In this document: piece by piece, positions 5,963 to 6,457 of the stretch
Layout of the letters: each line of letters opens with the position of its first letter
How positions within the stretch are numbered: position 1 is the first letter of the stretch
Assembly: GCA_903833025.1 (NCBI GenBank)
Contig: CAILDT010000089.1
Location: forward strand, 1 to 6,457
Source of the DNA: an uncultured Bacteroidota bacterium
Lineage (GTDB): Bacteria > Bacteroidota > Bacteroidia > 2-12-FULL-35-15
Direction: 5' to 3'
DNA length: 6,457 nucleotides
Position numbers and translations under genes: made by a program
The notes under the pieces: generated by a model
Database searches by the model: none
The model's input: only the letters and a program-made list of their open reading frames with translations
What the model was told of the DNA's origin: nothing

Positions 5963-6457
5963 GTGTAGTCCGCCGTATACATATCTAATACACGTCTAAT
6001 ATGTGCTGGTAAACTGGTAGTAGAAATATATTCAATTTGTACAGTGTTTGATCCAGGTAGTTTAGTACTATGAACGCTAGAGTCGTGTCTGCGATAGTAG
6101 GTTACTAAATCTAAAATACCTAATTTTAGATCACCTGGTAGTGTTTCGTATCCTGCAAAGTAAGTTACCTTATAACCATTAATTTGTTCAGTAAACCCAG
6201 TAGGATTTAGTGCTAATACGCTATCACCATCTTGAACCCAGTCTGTAAACTTTGTTAGTTTAGTAAAAGTTTGACCATAGTCATCACTATATTGAACACT
6301 ATTAATATTAACTACTGGAGTTTCTTTTAATAACAACTGTTTAAAACCACCATGAAAAGTTTCTATTTTAGCCTCATCGTAATAGTCTACGAATGTTTTA
6401 CGGCAATAGCTTTTTACAAAATCAGAAACTTTGGGTATTAATAAGTCAATTTCTGCA
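5959..6457 (-). CDS. Head-tail connector protein, gp6-like (5' end beyond window)
   Basis: The frame is open from the window edge, with 165 residues visible and no start codon inside the window. A TTG at 6336 is internal, because coding text continues upstream of it. Connectors of the HK97 gp6 / SPP1 gp15 type form a ring below the portal. The visible layout fits: helix DLLIPKVSDFVKSYCRKTFV, then FHGGFKQLLLKETPVVNINS leading into beta strands, then VTYFAGYETLPGDLKLGILD (the AGY-x-TLPGDLK pattern is common in this group), then LVTYYRRHDSS and a short C-terminal helix, IRRVLDMYTADYT. It is probably missing only a few N-terminal residues. The stop overlaps the next start by four bases, so the two are probably translationally coupled. 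The position at the head side of the module fits. Confidence 0.75.
   Translation of the reverse strand, partial: AEIDLLIPKVSDFVKSYCRKTFVDYYDEAKIETFHGGFKQLLLKETPVVNINSVQYSDDYGQTFTKLTKFTDWVQDGDSVLALNPTGFTEQINGYKVTYFAGYETLPGDLKLGILDLVTYYRRHDSSVHSTKLPGSNTVQIEYISTTSLPAHIRRVLDMYTADYT

Overview
The window is a piece of a tailed-phage (or prophage) genome, AT-rich by eye and read throughout on the minus strand. It carries the head-to-tail junction and tail-assembly part of a structural module. In transcription order (high to low coordinates) the genes are: a gp6-like head-tail connector (cut by the window edge), a 482-residue protein with an HK97-gp10-like C-terminus, a tail terminator, a 508-residue major tail tube protein, a lambda G/GT-type pair of tail assembly chaperones made by a -1 ribosomal frameshift, and the N-terminal 498 residues of a tape measure protein. 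I see no tail sheath gene between tail terminator and tube, which fits a non-contractile (siphovirus-like) tail, although the sheath could lie elsewhere. The protein wording reminds me of uncultured marine long-tailed phages. That is a memory-based impression, and the host cannot be named from this sequence.

Region by region: 6457-4077 is a tightly packed block in which each gene overlaps the next by ATGA, so translation is probably coupled. From 4076 to 4007 there is a 70-base gap with a hairpin-forming inverted repeat and a T4-late-like GATAAATA box before the tube gene. The tube gene (4006-2480) ends in a palindrome and a terminator-like hairpin (2437-2462). The chaperone region (2401-1614) holds the slippery heptamer GGGAAAG and an in-frame TAA at codon 63 that interrupts an otherwise intact gene. 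Its last codons form part of a strong intrinsic terminator (1597-1627). The 117-base gap before the tape measure gene holds a perfect consensus sigma-70 promoter (TTGACA, 17 bp, TATAAT, with extended -10 TG) and, just downstream, a perfect 18-bp palindrome.

How the parts work together: connector, gp10-like protein and tail terminator form the neck that joins the capsid to the tail. The tube protein polymerises around the tape measure protein, and the G and GT chaperones hold the tape measure during assembly. The internal hairpins and the separate promoter suggest that the very abundant tube protein, the chaperones and the tape measure are set to different expression levels. The main points of interest are the in-frame stop in the chaperone gene, the textbook frameshift site, the host-type promoter with palindrome inside a late module, and a roughly 130-residue Gly/Ser/Thr-rich insertion in the tube protein.
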